DNA of 7,636 bases from NCBI GenBank assembly GCA_030590585.1, contig JAUUYD010000102.1, positions 1 through 7,636 of the forward strand, given 5' to 3'. The position numbers were made by a program, and so were the translations under genes. Shown piece by piece: positions 6,406 to 7,636 of the stretch; the first letter of the stretch is position 1; each line of letters starts with the position of its first letter. The notes below the pieces were generated by a model. The model searched no databases and was not told the origin of the DNA. It saw nothing but the letters and a program-made list of their open reading frames with translations. Origin of the DNA: Spirochaeta sp. (GTDB lineage: Bacteria > Spirochaetota > Spirochaetia > Spirochaetales_E > Spirochaetaceae_B).

Positions 6406-6871
6406 TCATTTTGTTCGTATGTATAACGAACTTTTTAAAATGCTTGAAGAACAGGGTCATGATCATCTTCAAAAGTATTGGCGGCGGATTGCGTCCCTTC
6501 AGGACACTATCCTTGGTCCATATATAGAGAAAGACGGTTTGAAAGGAATGTATGATTATTGGGAGCATATACGCATTGAGGAGAATTGTGATGCGGATCT
6601 TGAATTAACGGATGATTATTTTGAATTAAAGATGAACAAATGCCCCTCACTGAGTAAGGCTCTGGATAACGATGCAGGAGCCTTTGAACTCTATTGTGAC
6701 CATTGTGCCGGTTGGGTTCAGCCTGTAGTGGAAGGCCGTGGATACCATTACGCAAGTGATATTATTTCACGGACCGAGCCGATTTGTGTTATGCGCATAT
6801 TTAAAGATAAAGATAAAGAAAAAGCAGAGGAGTACAAAAAATCATTTGTACTACCTGCAAAGCCCTACTAG
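6392..6871 (+). CDS. Small Cys-rich protein 2, possible L-2-amino-thiazoline-4-carboxylate hydrolase-like protein
   Basis: This 159-residue soluble protein overlaps the previous gene by 14 bases and has its own strong binding site. The N-terminal half is helical (EEQGHDHLQKYWRRIAS, MYDYWEHIRIEEN). The C-terminal half carries NKCPSL (Cys84), YCDHC (Cys102, Cys105) and PICVMRIF (Cys132). The order Cys-Pro, Cys-x-x-(Asp/Cys), then a Cys in the last strand recalls, from memory, the family named L-2-amino-thiazoline-4-carboxylic acid hydrolase; many members are unstudied, so the name should not be taken as the reaction. The four cysteines could bind a metal or Fe-S cluster, or form an active site (inference). 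It matches its upstream neighbour with the same Trp-to-CysPro distance (27) and the same CysPro-to-D(L/I)IS distance (39). The C-terminal tail is charged (KDKDKEKAEE). The two products probably form a heteromer. Confidence 0.82.
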   Translation: MIPSDHFVRMYNELFKMLEEQGHDHLQKYWRRIASLQDTILGPYIEKDGLKGMYDYWEHIRIEENCDADLELTDDYFELKMNKCPSLSKALDNDAGAFELYCDHCAGWVQPVVEGRGYHYASDIISRTEPICVMRIFKDKDKEKAEEYKKSFVLPAKPY

Positions 6872-6874
6872 AGG
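6870..6874 (+). promoter_or_regulatory. Ribosome binding site for the TTG start of the FGGY kinase
   Basis: AGAGG overlaps the TAG stop of the previous gene and lies 7 bases before the TTG at 6882. No in-frame ATG or GTG is present before the conserved nucleotide-binding loop, so this site decides the start. Confidence 0.6.
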
Positions 6875-6881
6875 TTCTGAT

Positions 6882-7636
6882 TTGGATGTTGTACTGGGTC
6901 TTGATTTAGGAACCAGCTATTTTAAAGCTGTGATTGTGAACCGTTCCGGGATTCTCCTTGGGCTTGGACGGGCCGCAGTACCGGTAGCTGATGCTGCCGG
7001 AAATACCTGGGAAGTGGAGATTGTCCGTTTCTGGCTGTCAATAAAGAACATAATCGATGAGGCCTGTAACAAGGCCGGAGTTACACCCTCAGATATTTGC
7101 GGAGTTTCCTACTCCTCCCAGGCGAACTCTTTTCTTCTGATGGATGAAGCTTTTCAGCCTCTCACACCGCTGATTCTATGGCCGGATAACAGGGGCCTGG
7201 AAGACGACAATGAATTGAACGAACTCTGGTCCGATAAAGAGTATCTTAATATAACAGGCATGAGCTTAAAGGGCCCTGGATTCGCTGTTGCAAAGATTCG
7301 ATGGTTCCAGACAAACAAGCCAGCACTTTGGAACAGGGTCAGGCATATCATGACTATCTCGGATTATCTGGCTTATATGTTTACGAATGAGCTGATTGGG
7401 GATTCGGGTACGGCATCGCTTCTGGGTATCTATAATCTTAAGGACATGAAGTGGTGGAATAGAGCCCTTTCGGCGTTGAATATTCCCCAGGAGTTTCTCT
7501 CCCGGGTTTTTCGTCCCGGGACTATTTACGGTTCAACGGCACAATTTGCCGGGGAACAGCTCGGCCTGGAAAAGGATATACCCTTTTCTCTTGGAGGCCT
7601 CGATCACCATATTGCCGCTTTGGGTGCCGGGGCTGA
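6882..7636 (+). CDS. FGGY family carbohydrate kinase, N-terminal part (3' truncated)
   Basis: This open frame of 251 codons runs off the window end; FGGY kinases usually have ~490-520 residues, so about half is seen. The family phosphorylates sugars and polyols (xylulose, gluconate, glycerol and others) with ATP in the cytosol. Seen: the first ATP loop GLDLGTSYFKAV (Asp8), SYSSQANSF, the substrate loop LILWPDNRG, ISDYLAYMFT, GDSGTASLLGIYNL, and GGLDHHIAALGAG near the window end, which corresponds to the GGxDxxxAxxG segment with the catalytic aspartate. The layout is closest to the xylulokinase/gluconokinase branch, but the substrate cannot be fixed. Translation starts at TTG, 10 bases after the previous stop, so it belongs to the same operon. 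It would phosphorylate a pathway intermediate. Confidence 0.92.
   Translation, partial: MDVVLGLDLGTSYFKAVIVNRSGILLGLGRAAVPVADAAGNTWEVEIVRFWLSIKNIIDEACNKAGVTPSDICGVSYSSQANSFLLMDEAFQPLTPLILWPDNRGLEDDNELNELWSDKEYLNITGMSLKGPGFAVAKIRWFQTNKPALWNRVRHIMTISDYLAYMFTNELIGDSGTASLLGIYNLKDMKWWNRALSALNIPQEFLSRVFRPGTIYGSTAQFAGEQLGLEKDIPFSLGGLDHHIAALGAGA

Noticed and set aside
6803..6820. Short tandem AAAGAT repeat near the end of the second small gene
   Set aside because: It has about three imperfect units and stays in frame as a charged KDKDKEK tail; too short to call a phase-variable repeat.

Overview
The window holds a run of same-strand genes for uptake and breakdown of a small organic compound, probably a sugar-type substrate with an N-acyl or amine group. 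No gene is supported on the minus strand. There are no RNA genes, insertion sequences, CRISPR arrays or integration sites. Base composition is moderate and fairly even, Shine-Dalgarno sites are mostly good, and TTG is used as at least one start. The organism is a bacterium; a free-living anaerobe such as a spirochaete or a Bacillota/Clostridia-like lineage is a guess from gene content and style, because no phylogenetic marker is present.

Region 1 (1-1622): the 3' end of a Gfo/Idh/MocA-type NAD(P)-dependent dehydrogenase, followed 9 bases later by a divergent NagA-type amidohydrolase. Region 2 (1623-1734): the only intergenic gap of more than about 40 bases. It carries a weak terminator-like hairpin, a possible promoter and a 13-bp near-perfect palindrome that suits a GntR/HutC-type operator. 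Region 3 (1735-7636, continuing past the window): a tightly packed, probably single transcription unit. It encodes a GntR/UTRA repressor, a cytoplasmic neutral-ceramidase-like metallo-amidase, an MFS transporter, a DapA/NanA-type class I aldolase, two small paralogous Cys-Pro proteins and an FGGY carbohydrate kinase cut by the window end. Junctions are 24 bases, a 38-base overlap (start uncertain), an ATGA overlap, 30 bases, a 14-base overlap and 10 bases.

As a working model (inference), the MFS protein imports the substrate and the two amide-hydrolase-type enzymes (NagA-like and ceramidase-like) remove acyl or amide groups. The dehydrogenase and kinase then oxidise and phosphorylate the core, and the DapA-family aldolase splits a 2-keto acid into pyruvate plus an aldehyde. 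The GntR/UTRA protein would sense a pathway intermediate. The two small proteins are the least explained part. They align without gaps over much of their length, and only the second keeps a cysteine set, so they look like a paired subunit system, distantly reminiscent of the L-2-amino-thiazoline-4-carboxylate hydrolase family.
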